Below are positions 46,041 through 56,256 of a stretch of 64,000 nt of DNA, in pieces. Source of the stretch: Spiroplasma poulsonii (GTDB lineage Bacteria > Bacillota_I > Bacilli_A > Mycoplasmatales > Mycoplasmataceae); the NCBI RefSeq assembly GCF_009866525.1, contig NZ_CM020866.1, positions 1,207,504 to 1,271,503 on the forward strand, in the 5' to 3' direction. The translations under genes and the position numbers were made by a program. The notes under the pieces are model-generated. The model saw nothing but the letters and a program-made list of their open reading frames with translations. It did no database searches and was not told the DNA's origin. Position 1 is the stretch's first letter, and the number at the start of each line of letters is the position of its first letter.

Positions 46041-47628
46041 CAATGCCTCCTTATGATACCCGAACATTAAAGACAAAACCTGTCGTAGCAATGTTATCAT
46101 TATAAACGGGTTTAATCATCAACTGAATTATTTGCTGAGTACTTGTTAAATTTTTTAAAAAATAATAATTTTGTGTTGTTTCACCAACTCGATATCATTT
46201 ATTATCTGCAAAATAATATATTGCATAATAATTAAGATTATTTACATTTTGACTTTTTCAACTAAAACGAAGGTTAAATCATTCCTTAGTTAAATTATGT
46301 CGTTTAATGGCATATTCAACTCCTGGATTAGTAATATCAACACTATTGGTTTGCTGATTTGTCGCAGTTGCAATGTTAAATTCACCAACATTAAATTTAA
46401 AATTCTTGGTTTGTGGTCGAATTTGTAAACCAATTTTTGAAATCCGATTTGTTTTCTTAACATTTTCAATGTGGTTTAAATCAAATGAAATTTTTACTCA
46501 CCCATCTTTTAATTTTTCCGTTTTGGTTGGGCTAAAAGTTTGCCCCGATGATGCTCCTGTTGTTTGATTAGTTGTTGTAATTCAAAAGTTAACTTCAGCA
46601 TTACTGTTATTATTTGAACCATCATAATAAATAAAACTAACTTGATGTTGATTACTACTTAAATTAGTTCCCATAATATCTTAGTAATAAACTTTGGTTT
46701 GATCTCATTTCGCTGATAAAACTTTTCCTAAACCATCAAAACCACTACCAATCACAATTGAATTTCCTTTTTTATAAACATTATCGTAATCATACATCCC
46801 AGTAATATCATTAATATTTAGAGGCTGTTCCTTTTTTGTTTCATCATAAATTTTCCATTGATAAGTTGGAAGAACATCTGTTAATCGGCGGTTTGTTCAA
46901 GGATAATCATTTGCTACAACAGCATTTCCTTGTTCATCACGATCAACAAACTTAATTCCACTCCCCATTGAAAAATTAGTTGATTTATTTAAAATTTGAT
47001 TTTCATCAAATAATGTTGTTCTTTCTTGTACTAAACTACCAACCCCAAAACTAGTTGAATTATAACCATTATTTGATTCGTAATCATAAATATTTTGTTT
47101 AAGAAAATCATTAATTGGTCCCTTATTGTTTACTTTAATGCGTGGATCAGCTGCAAATGCTGATGCGATGAAATCAACCTTGGGATCTAACTTAGTATAA
47201 TCATTGCATAACCTATTTGCTTGTAAACCCTTATCTTTATCACTAATAAACATATTTGTTCCTGAGTAATGAATCATATTAAATAAATTTGAAACCTGTG
47301 TTGCAAATAGAAAGGCTCTTGCTTCATCATGAAAGGCTTGTTTTTTAATTCAATTATAAGCATAGTTTCCAAAAATAGAAGTCCCACTATCCATATATGA
47401 TGAAAAACTTGTATAAACATTTGGATCAAATGTTGGTCGGCCACTCGTAGCTGATAAAGCATAAGCTAACTGGCGAAAATCATATGTCCCACAATATTTT
47501 GCATTTGATCATTCAACAATCATTGTATACAAATCCGATGGATGGTAATTTGGATTTTCTTTTAAAAAGGCTCTCGTTTTATCTGGTGTTTCTCCAAAAT
47601 GGAATGGCAAGGGTTTTTTGGACAAATT

Positions 47629-48465
47629 TTATGTAGAGTAAAGATTTTTATATTCAATTGGTGTTAAATAATTTAATTTGCTGTGAATTCGTACATTATT
47701 GTATCAATTAACATAGTCAAATAATTCTAATTTAAATTGTTCAATATTTTTAAATTTTCTGTTTTTAATTAATTCTGTTTTTAAAATTTTATAGGTTGAT
47801 TCAGAAACAGCATTATCATAAGGACAGCCTGGTTTACTATAAGATTTTGCAACATTGTTTTTAGCTAAAAGATTGTAAATGATATTGTTATTAAATTCGC
47901 TTCCTTGATCAGTATGAAATATTTTAATATTATCTAAAGAAAAACTAAGCTTTTTAAAAGTATTTTCAACTAATTTGGCATCTTTATGAAAACTAACATC
48001 ATAACCAATAACTTCACGATTAAATAAATCAATTAGAAAGCACACATAATATCATTTGCTATTGATAGCAACTTGTGTTAAATTACTGACAACAACTTCA
48101 TGTAGTTTATAATTATTAAATTCTTGATTTAACAAATTATGATATTTGTATGTAGCGTTTTTGTTACTTTAATGTTTATATTTAAGTTTTGTATAATTGG
48201 AAATTAAGTTATATCTTTGCATTATTTTACTAATTTTTATTCGTGATAATAAAATATTTTGTTGTGCTAACATAACTTTAATTTTTCTTGTGCCATAATT
48301 TTTACGACTTTTTAAGAAAATACTGATAACAGCATTATCAATAGTATGGTTTGATTTAGGATTATTTGATTTCAATTGATAATAAAACGTTGATCTAGGA
48401 ACTTTTAGTGTTTTGCATAAATTAGTAATTGCATATTTTTCTTTGTTGTTTTTAATAATTACTAT
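47629..48465 (-). pseudogene. IS3 OrfB transposase, stop codon and changed catalytic residue
   Basis: This frame continues from the OrfA slippery site. It shows the IS3 front (YAITNLCKTLKVPRSTFYY), the HTH_21-like NYGTRKIKVML, then the rve integrase core with FLIDLFNREVIGY, the second Asp in FHTDQGSEF and the Glu in DNAVSESTYKILKTEL. An in-frame TAA lies at 48169-48171. The first acidic residue, normally in a TDITYI segment, is Asn here (VVSNLTQVAIN). The element can hardly transpose by itself. Confidence 0.8.
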
Positions 48466-48737
48466 TTTTTGCCTATTATCAGTGTGGCTTGCTTTAAAAT
48501 ATCATTTTCCATTCGTAATTGTTTAATTTCTTTTCTTAGATGAATTAGTTCATTTTCTTCTGGGCTTCGATTATCTTTTGCTTTAAATGAACCAGAATTA
48601 TTGAATTCATGAATTCATTTTCAAACTGTTGATTTACCGACCTGATAGTCACTGGACAATTGTTTTGCTGTTTTACCTGTTTTATAAAGACTAACAATTT
48701 GTTGTTTAAATTCATCGGTATAATGATTCTTTGCCAT
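48462..48737 (-). CDS. IS3 OrfA (helix-turn-helix)
   Basis: The product has 91 residues. It has the IS3 OrfA helix-turn-helix ([16 protein letters not shown], then [15 protein letters not shown]) and a C-terminal leucine-zipper-like helix ([18 protein letters not shown]) used for dimerisation. It ends at a GGCAAAAAATAG slippery site where -1 frameshifting would fuse it to OrfB. CATTTGGAGGTGTAAT-like sequence with GGAGGTG precedes the ATG. Confidence 0.85.
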
Positions 48738-49957
48738 AATTACACCTCCATTTATTAATTTAATTATAATCCTTACTCCACATTATTGTTGTCCAATTTA
48801 TCTTAACCCATCCAAAATTTAATTGTACTTGTGTTGGGGTAATAACCCCATTTCGTGGATAACCAGTTGTTGTCATTTTAACCGTTTCTACATCATCATA
48901 ACCAGTTGCACTTTTTGAAACAGTTGCATCATTTCGATAATATATTATTTGTAATTTTTTAACATCTGGGTCAGTGGCGATCCCAACCTTATAATTAAAT
49001 TCTTTTAAAATTTGATACATTTCATTATAATCTAAAATGGTTCCATTTAGAAAACTCCCATTTGCTTCATTATTAATAAACCATCCATCAAAACCATTAT
49101 ATTTTGCAATTTTAATTAAGATATCAACAATTTTATATGTTCCATCAGCATTACGCGCTAAAAAATCTTTTAACATTTCTCGAGTTAACCCATGATAACC
49201 ATCTAAAAAAACATTACCATAAATTGGGGTTCCATTAATATGAGCTGCATCAATGACATCAGCAGGCGGTGGGATGATTGATCCTTCAAATCATGAACCT
49301 GATCAATTAATAAATTCATTTACATATTGTCAGTTTAAGTTAGTATTTTCAAAAGGATTTTTTGTACCAACAATTGTATTATCAAAAGTCCGATGTTTTC
49401 GTGACGAAAATCCTAACTGATTATAATTAACATTCTGATTTTGTTATTTTGAATTAACCGTTGCAACAAAAGTTCGCTGTTGTAATGGGATTTGCCCTTG
49501 ATTATATTTTGCATCATAATCTGTTGCTGGATCTCAATTTAAAATTGAATTAAGGCGTAAGTACTTTTGGGCAGCTGAAGTAATTCCAAAATCAGCTAAA
49601 TAATTACCATTTGGCATAAAACCTTTGTTTAATGGTACACCAGTTACCGCTTGTTTCCGAATATTTTGATCCCATTTAAATCCGGTACTAAATTTTGAAT
49701 AATCTAAATACGAATTTAAATATTGAGGATTAACGGTTCCTAAATCAACTTGATCACTTTTATGATTTAAAATATTTTGTGAATTTTGATTATTAAATAA
49801 AAGACCATCACCATATTCTGAACTCTCTCAATTAAAATTAGGTAAACTTTTTAAATAACTACTGCCATCAAGATTTCCAATCGTACAAGCAACAGTTAAA
49901 GTAACGGGGGGTGTTATTAATGTAAATAACCCCAAATAAGTAAATATTTTTTTCATC

Positions 49958-50831
49958 CTATTTTCCTTTCATTCCCCAGTTAAAACAATGTTTTGCCAAG
50001 TATCCAAATAAACCAGTAAAAACAACCATCCCCAGTAATGGTTGTCAAAGATTAGTAAATGTAATAAAAGAAACCGTATTATAGTCCTGGATAATTTGAT
50101 TAATTCCTAACGGATCCATAAACTGATAAGATGTAATTAGCATATTAAATCAAATAAAGTATTTGGCTGGGCACAAGTAGCCAATGATAATAAAAAATCA
50201 ATGATGATTAGTAATTGTCGGCTGAATTATTACATCTGAAAAAATAATAAAAAATAAGGTAACAATGGCTAAGATTGCAAATGACAAATTACGACTTGAC
50301 AATGCGGTTGCTAAAAAACATACAAAATAGTTAAAAAAAAGTAAACAAAATAATTCCAAAAAAATATAAAACTCAAATGAATGGCTTAATATTTGACAAT
50401 AACGCCATTCTAAATCCAAAAATTGGAATTAAAGCATACAAATTATATAACGCAATATTTAATAAGATTGACATTATTGATAATGTTAAATTTAATAAAA
50501 AAATAACAAAAATAACATTATATTCTGTTAAATTAATTAGTTTAATTCGTTTTAAAAAGTTCTTTTTTCGTCATTCTAATAAATAAATTCCTAAATAAAA
50601 ACTACTAGTAAAAACCGAAACGGACAAAAAACTAATTAAAACTGGTGGTAAAACAGCATAATAACTATAAGTATTTCAAAACCATGAACAAATGGCGGAC
50701 AAAATAACGGAAAAAAGAAAAACAAACATATATGTGCGAGGATTTGTAAAAATAGTTTTAAACAATAAATTATTAGTTTTATTTAATTTTGAAAATAATG
50801 GTTTAAGATTAAACTGGATTTTATGATTCAT
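49958..50831 (-). pseudogene. ABC transporter permease, 1-base frameshift
   Basis: Two overlapping frames give one ABC-2-type permease of about 290 residues: helices in MFVFLFSVILSAICSWFWN and FVIFLLNLTLSIMSILFNI before the break, and LSFAILAIVTLFFIIFSD and LLGMVVFTGLFGYLAKHC after it. One extra base in the poly-A/T run at 50333-50340 causes the break; seven instead of eight would restore the frame. The start ATG 50831 overlaps the ATPase stop, and the stop lies one base before the GH85 start, so translation was coupled. A homopolymer sequencing error is possible. Confidence 0.7.
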
Positions 50832-50995
50832 ATCCAGCAACATCTTCAAAATAATTAACTAACATTTTCCGTAAACTACCATTATTTTTAATAATTTCTG
50901 TAATTGGCTGGTCACTATAAATTTCACCATCTTTTAAAAGCAAAACACGATCACAAAGTAATTCAACTTCTTCTGGTGTATGTGAAACAATTAAT

Positions 50996-52062
50996 AGACC
51001 TCTTGCGATACCCTTTTTTATTAAAATATTATTATAAAATATAATTTATGAGGACATAAAAATATGAACAATAATAAATTTAATACTCTTAATGATAGAG
51101 AATGGTTAAGATTAACAGGAATAAAAAAATCCACTTTTAATAAAATGTTAGATATTTTAAAAGTTGCTGAAATAGAAAAATTTAAAAAAGGTGGTAAAAC
51201 TAATAAATTATCATTAGAAAATAGATTATTGATGACTTTATTATATTGACGAGAATATCAGACTTATTTTCATCTTGGTAAAAGTTTTGATATTAGTGAG
51301 GCTAATTGTTATCGTAATATTAAGTGAATTGAAGATATTTTAATTAAAAACTCTGATTTTCAACAACTTGCTGGTAAAAAAGCACTAATAAATGATTATT
51401 TTAATGATAAAACTATTATTATTGATGCTACCGAAACTCCAATCCAACGCCCAAAAAAAGACAAAAACAATCTTATTCTGGTAAAAAGAAAAAACACACG
51501 ATCAAAACACAAGTAATTATCGAACAAGAAACCAAAAAAATTATTGCAACAAGTTTTTCGCTCGGAAAAAAACATGATTATGCTTTATTTAAAGAATCAA
51601 AAATCCCAATTTTAAAAAATACCAAATTAATAGTTGATAGTGGTTATCAAGGAATACAAAAAAATCACAATAATGTTCTAATACCTACAAAGAAAACAAA
51701 GAAAAACCCTTTAAACAAAGAACAAAAGCAATATAATAGACTAGTTTCAAAAATGAGAATTATTATTGAAAATATTTTTGCTATTCTTAAAAAATTTAAA
51801 ATTATTACAGAAAAATATCGTAATCGAAGAAAAAGATTTGGTTTAAGATTTAATTTAATTGCCTCAATTTATAATTTACAATTATTATATTTAACATAAA
51901 ATATTTATTTAAAATTAAATAATTTAAATAATAAATTAATTTTTCGTTGTGGAAAAATATTAAATTTTTAAATAAAAAACATAATTAATTAAAATTATAT
52001 TTTTCTATTAGTATCTTTTTTACAAATATTTGCAATTTTTTAACAAGTAATGCAAGAAGTCT
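50996..52062 (+). mobile_element. IS5-type element, copy 10
   Basis: Full 1067-bp copy with AAT at 50993-50995 and 52063-52065. Its left end reads AGACCTCTTGC, one base off the consensus. Confidence 0.96.
51064..51899 (+). CDS. IS5-type transposase (copy 10)
   Basis: Intact two-phase gene, consensus at the shift site and DDE residues. Confidence 0.9.
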
Positions 52063-52396
52063 AATAAATTAATTTTTTTTCGTCTTTTCACCTTTTTAAG
52101 AAATTAACAAGTTTAATTTGCATTTTTAAATCCAACCCTGTAACTAATTCATCTAAAACAAGAATTTCTGGATCATTTAGAATTGATAAAAAACAATTAA
52201 AACGTTGACGTTGCCCACCAGACAAAGATGAAATTTCTTTCTTCAACAAATTCTTCAACTCAAAAGCATCAATTAATGTTTGTCCCTCTAAAGTTGTTAA
52301 ATAACCACGTCCTTTATAAAATTTAATTAAATCAATTGGGGTTGTTCCTGATGGTCAATAGCCATCTTGAAATTGTACTCCAATTGTTTTTTTAAT

Positions 52397-52722
52397 ATAC
52401 TTCTTGCGATACCCTTTTTTATTAAAATATTATTATAAAATATAATTTATGAGGACATAAAAATATGAACAATAATAAATTTAATACTCTTAATGATAGA
52501 GAATGGTTAAGATTAACAGGAATAAAAAAATCCACTTTTAATAAAATGTTAGATATTTTAAAAGTTGCTGAAATAGAAAAATTTAAAAAAGGTGGTAAAA
52601 CTAATAAATTATCATTAGAAAATAGATTATTGATGACTTTATTATATTGACGAGAATATCAGACTTATTTTCATCTTGGTAAAAGTTTTGATATTAGTGA
52701 GGCTAATTGTTATCGTAATATT
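52397..52722 (+). mobile_element. IS5-type element, copy 11, left 326 bases only
   Basis: The left end (ATACTTCTTGC, one base changed) and the first 86 codons of the transposase remain. The element then meets the left end of copy 12 at an ATT. AAT at 52394-52396 matches AAT after copy 12 at 53789-53791. Confidence 0.93.
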
Positions 52723-53788
52723 AGACTTCTTGCGATACCATTTTTATTAAAATATTATTATAAAATATAATTTATGAGGACATAAAAATATGAACAATAA
52801 TAAATTTAATACTCTTAATGATAGAGAATGGTTAAGATTAACAGGAATAAAAAAATCCACTTTTAATAAAATGTTAGATATTTTAAAAGTTGCTGAAATA
52901 GAAAAATTTAAAAAAGGTGGTAAAACTAATAAATTATCATTAGAAAATAGATTATTGATGACTTTATTATATTGACGAGAATATCAGACTTATTTTCATC
53001 TTGGTAAAAGTTTTGATATTAGTGAGGCTAATTGTTATCGTAATATTAAGTGAATTGAAGATATTTTAATTAAAAACTCTGATTTTCAACAACTTGCTGG
53101 TAAAAAAGCACTAATAAATGATTATTTTAATGATAAAACTATTATTATTGATGCTACCGAAACTCCAATCCAACGCCCAAAAAAAGACAAAAACAATCTT
53201 ATTCTGGTAAAAAGAAAAAACACACGATCAAAACACAAGTAATTATCGAACAAGAAACCAAAAAAATTATTGCAACAAGTTTTTCGCTCGGAAAAAAACA
53301 TGATTATGCTTTATTTAAAGAATCAAAAATCCCAATTTTAAAAAATACCAAATTAATAGTTGATAGTGGTTATCAAGGAATACAAAAAAATCACAATAAT
53401 GTTCTAATACCTACAAAGAAAACAAAGAAAAACCCTTTAAACAAAGAACAAAAGCAATATAATAGACTAGTTTCAAAAATGAGAATTATTATTGAAAATA
53501 TTTTTGCTATTCTTAAAAAATTTAAAATTATTACAGAAAAATATCGTAATCGAAGAAAAAGATTTGGTTTAAGATTTAATTTAATTGCCTCAATTTATAA
53601 TTTACAATTATTATATTTAACATAAAATATTTATTTAAAATTAAATAATTTAAATAATAAATTAATTTTTCGTTGTGGAAAAATATTAAATTTTTAAATA
53701 AAAAACATAATTAATTAAAATTATATTTTTCTATTAGTATCTTTTTTACAAATATTTGCAATTTTTTAACAAGTAATGCAAGAAGTCT
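52723..53788 (+). mobile_element. IS5-type element, copy 12
   Basis: Full copy of 1066 bp, with GATACCATTT instead of GATACCCTTTT near the left end. It has no ATT of its own on the right; the flanking AAT belongs to copy 11. Insertion of copy 12 into copy 11 followed by recombination between their identical 3' parts explains this. Confidence 0.93.
52790..53625 (+). CDS. IS5-type transposase (copy 12)
   Basis: Intact two-phase gene; the 5' change lies outside the coding part. Confidence 0.88.
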
Positions 53789-54019
53789 AATCTTTTCATA
53801 TTTATCATTAACAAACATTACCTTACCAGTTGAAGGTTTTAAAACACCAGAAATAATTTCAACTAAAGTTGTTTTTCCACTCCCATTTGCTCCTAAAAAA
53901 GCAACTGATTCACTTTCTTTAATCTCTAAATTAATATCTTGTAAATTGTAAACCAAATGCAACATTTTATGAAAAATAAAGTGTTTTTTTATTTTTATAT
54001 TAAAAAACACAAATTTATT

Positions 54020-54156
54020 TGCATTATTCATCGGATAGTATCTTTAAATTTAGAACTTTTATCATAAAAACAGATTAAATTCTGTTTTCCCTACACAAAA
54101 TAAACGATATTTTTTATAAATCCTTTCAATAAAGGTATTATCCGATGAATAATGCA
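54020..54156. repeat. Inverted repeat flanking a 101-base segment
   Basis: TGCATTATTCATCGGATA at 54020-54037 is repeated inverted at 54139-54156 (18 of 18), with partial similarity a few bases further in. The left arm contains the ATG of the ABC ATPase; the right arm contains an ATG followed after eight codons by TAA. The segment between holds a small hairpin (AAAACAGA/TCTGTTTT). Confidence 0.75.
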
Positions 54157-54660
54157 GCACTTAAAATTTAATATTTTGATGCTTAAAGATGGACAACCCA
54201 TCTATGGCACGAAGCTTTAAAGAAAGTGTGAAAGCGATTGGATTTACTCCTATTTATTTCTTTAATTTTCGACAAGATTAATCCCTTGTGAAATGTCAGA
54301 GCGCGTGTTTTTTGCTTGTTTTCATAAAAAGAGTGCTGTTAAACCGAAAAAAACAATATCTGACACTAAAAAACAAGAGGGTTGGAACTGCAAAAGGTTG
54401 TTTTCTTTATATAAAGTTGTCTAGGGATGGATGAAGCGTAATTAATAACTGGGTAAATTTGTTTTACTTCCGTTGGGGGGATAAACTCTGTTTAAATATA
54501 AAGTTTTAGTATCGCCTTCCACCTCACTTCGGTGGTGGGTGGTGGCGAATTAAGCTAATTAAATCAAAATATAAATATTCTTACTAAATATCAAAAAATA
54601 TTAACAAACAAAGGGGTTTTCTGTTTATTTAACAAAATAAAAAGAAAGGAATGAAATATT
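54157..54660 (+). other. Non-coding stretch with GC-rich hairpin, start of phage block
   Basis: About 500 bases without a convincing gene, and visibly richer in G and C than its surroundings. A 30-codon frame at 54189-54281 has no ribosome site. TGTCAGA at 54294-54300 is complementary to TCTGACA at 54358-54364. At 54513-54547 a strong stem with a TTCG loop can form (CGCCTTCCACCTCAC and GTGGTGGGTGGTGGCG). The end of the stretch carries the ribosome site (AAGAAAGGAATG) of the first phage gene. It may be a structured RNA, a replication or packaging site, or a decayed gene. Confidence 0.5.
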
Positions 54661-54945
54661 ATGCAAGAATATAAAAGTAAATATATTAATAAAACTTGAA
54701 ATGAAATTACAACTTCGTTTGATTGAGTTAATTGTAACCTTATTAATTGTCGTATTTTGCATCACAAAAATCATTATGATTTACAATGTTTAGAATGAGC
54801 AAAAATGTATTTAAACTTATTTGAAAATAAATGAGATGTTATTAATTCATATATGCAACATTACAAAATTAATGACATTTTAGATTTGGCTGCCGAGGGT
54901 TGAAAAATATTACAAATTGAGAAAAAAATCAAACAAATAATTTAA
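54661..54945 (+). CDS. Phage protein, phase 0 part of a frameshifted nuclease gene
   Basis: A 94-residue product if read in phase 0. It is rich in Asn, His, Tyr and Trp (DWVNCNLINCRILHHKNHYD, WAKMYLNLFENKWDVI), with six TGA-coded Trp, and resembles no family I know. At GAG AAA AAA ATC (54919-54930) an A7 run allows a -1 shift into the RuvC-like frame, giving ...QIEKKNQTNNLKYIIAIDPAG. Without a shift it ends 15 bases later at TAA 54943-54945. AAAGGA lies before the ATG at 54661. I read it as the N-terminal part of one gene with the next entry; two overlapping genes remain possible. Confidence 0.6.
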
Positions 54946-55391
54946 AATATATTATTGCAATTGATCCTGCCGGAATTGGGAAAACTGGGATTATTATTTA
55001 TAATGTTTTGCAAAAGAAAATAATGAATAATATTACTTTTCATTCTAACTCTGAAGAAGAAGCAATAAATAATATCTATTTAATATTGAATAAATTTAAA
55101 AATCAAACCTGTTCTTATTTAAATAAAGTTATTGTAATAATTGAAGATTATCAACTGCGTAAGGGATTAAAAATAACAAATCCATTATCTACGCCCAAAT
55201 TCATTGGTGGTTTAAAAGTTTTATGTAAATATCTATTTAATTTAAATTATATTTTACAATCGCCAGTTGTTAAGAAAAATTATCTTTATAAAGGAAATAT
55301 TAAAATGACTGAGCATAAATATGATGCATGAAAACATCTACAATATTTTTTAGCAAAAGGGGGTCTTATTAATGCAGCAAATAAAAAATAA
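54900..55391 (+). CDS. RuvC-like (RNase H fold) phage nuclease, -1 phase
   Basis: From the first in-frame start (TTG 54900) the product has 163 residues. It holds the RuvC/RNase H acidic set: first strand YIIAIDPAGIGKTG with the Asp, second strand VIVIIEDYQLR with the Glu, and the terminal helix EHKYDAWKHLQYFL whose DAxxH pattern is typical of Holliday-junction resolvases of phages. It would cut branched DNA during phage replication or before packaging. No good ribosome site precedes TTG 54900, which favours entry by frameshifting from the previous frame. Its end overlaps the next start by 20 bases. A terminase-nuclease role is less likely as no ATPase part is joined. Confidence 0.65.
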
Positions 55392-55770
55392 TTTATCTAA
55401 AACATCAGTAACTAATAAAACTAAAATAAAAAATAAAAAGATTAATAAATTGGAATTAACTGTTAGATTGCATGAAAATCCTATTAAAACAAAAATTAAA
55501 GCACTGGTTGCTGGTGGCGTTGAAGTTGATGCTTGTTCTGCTAAATGTCAATGAGACGGATTAAATTACTCAACATTATCAATATATAATCCCTATATTT
55601 TAACTGAGTTTTTGAAATTAAAAAAAGATGATGAGATAAAAATTAAAGGCTCAGTATTTAATCAGTTAAATATAAAAACTAAACGCTATTTTTTGTCTTT
55701 TAGAGTAGATAGTTTTGAAATTATAAAAAAAGCAATTAGAAAAAGAACAAATACAAATATTAAAAATTAG
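55372..55770 (+). CDS. Phage protein, possible OB-fold ssDNA-binding protein
   Basis: The product has 132 residues. After a Lys-rich start (KTKIKNKKINKLELTV) the sequence alternates in strands: KIKALVAGGVEVDACSAKCQ, LNYSTLSIYNPYILTEF, DDEIKIKGSVFNQLNI and RYFLSFRVDSFEIIKK. The DEIKIKGS and FLSFRVDSF segments fit the last strands of an OB fold. Together with the adjacent RuvC-like nuclease this suggests a replication or recombination role such as ssDNA binding. No direct family match is recognised. AAAAGGGGGTC precedes ATG 55372. Confidence 0.5.
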
Positions 55771-55781
55771 GAGGAAAAACA

Positions 55782-56240
55782 ATGGAATTAAAAAATGTAA
55801 AATATGTTCTTATTAATGAAAATAATGAACCTATTAAAAATGAAGATGGTAGTTTAGATATTAAAACTGCTGAAATTATTTTAGAAAATACTTCTGAAGT
55901 TGAAGAATTTAATGCAAGTAATTTAGAAAATAATAATCTGCAAATCAACGAACTACAAACAAAAAATACTGAATTAACTTCACAAATTGAACAACAAACA
56001 ATTCAATTAAAACAAATTGAAGTAATTGATTTTATTAATTCTTTAACTGATAATGAAGAATTTAAAAATATCTTACTAAAATCTTATGATATTAGTGGTG
56101 ATATTGAAATCATTAAAGCACAATTGCAAAATGTTTATGATGAATTAATTAAGGTACAAACAGTTAATACTGGTGGCGTACCAAAAGTAGAAAACAAAGA
56201 AAACAATATTTTAGATACAGATAATGTATTTAATAAATAG
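55782..56240 (+). CDS. Phage scaffold-like protein
   Basis: The product has 152 residues, very acidic, with a coiled coil at about 48-90 (NNLQINELQTKNTELTSQIE, QQTIQLKQIEVI). The short, acidic, coiled-coil composition and the position immediately before the major capsid gene are those of a capsid scaffold. The N-terminal 40 residues are strand-like (LKNVKYVLINENNEPIKNED). TAGGAGG precedes ATG 55782, overlapping the previous stop region. The function rests on context and composition, not on a specific motif. Confidence 0.6.
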   Translation: MELKNVKYVLINENNEPIKNEDGSLDIKTAEIILENTSEVEEFNASNLENNNLQINELQTKNTELTSQIEQQTIQLKQIEVIDFINSLTDNEEFKNILLKSYDISGDIEIIKAQLQNVYDELIKVQTVNTGGVPKVENKENNILDTDNVFNK

Positions 56241-56256
56241 AAAGAAGGAATAAATT

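Larger units (their letters stand above)
47618..48796 (-). mobile_element. IS3-type element (IS150-like), degenerate
   Basis: About 1.18 kb with imperfect terminal repeats TTGGACAA (outer ends) continuing as TGGACAAATTTTATGTAGAG versus TGGACAACAATAATGTGGAG. The target duplication may be AAA, but an A-run makes the limits uncertain by a few bases. It is the only element of this family in the window and lies in the GH85 gene. Confidence 0.85.
46051..49956 (-). pseudogene. GH85 endo-beta-N-acetylglucosaminidase-like lipoprotein, broken
   Basis: The N-terminus is a lipoprotein signal (MKKIFTYLGLFTLIT, lipobox LTVAC). The GH85 core contains NWSGSWFEGSIIPPPADVID, GTPIYGNVFLDGYHG and YNGFDGWFINNEANG, whose N-x-E (about N295 and E297) is the catalytic pair of the family. 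A long C-terminal region with carbohydrate-binding-like beta structure follows. It would cut the chitobiose core of N-glycans of the host at the cell surface. Lesions: an IS3-type element at 47618-48796 and in-frame TAA at 49444-49446 and 46681-46683. Its ATG lies 1 base after the permease stop, so it was part of the ABC operon. Confidence 0.85.
50821..54031 (-). pseudogene. ABC transporter ATPase, split by ISs at two sites
   Basis: Joined across the insertions, the gene encodes a standard ABC ATPase: Walker A GANGSGKTT (about residue 48), the Q-loop FQDGYWPSG, signature LSGGQRQRF, Walker B ILVLDEL and H-loop IVSHTPEEVE. It would energise the exporter formed by the two permeases. IS copies 11/12 occupy 52397-53788 between the Walker A part and the Q-loop; copy 10 lies at 50996-52062 just before the H-loop. 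A further 1-base loss in the poly-T at 52073-52080 would break the frame even without ISs. The start ATG 54031 lies inside an inverted repeat; no clear ribosome site precedes it. Confidence 0.8.

Noticed and set aside
54189-54281. 30-codon peptide at the start of the phage block
   Set aside because: No ribosome site, no homologue recognised, and it overlaps a structured stretch.
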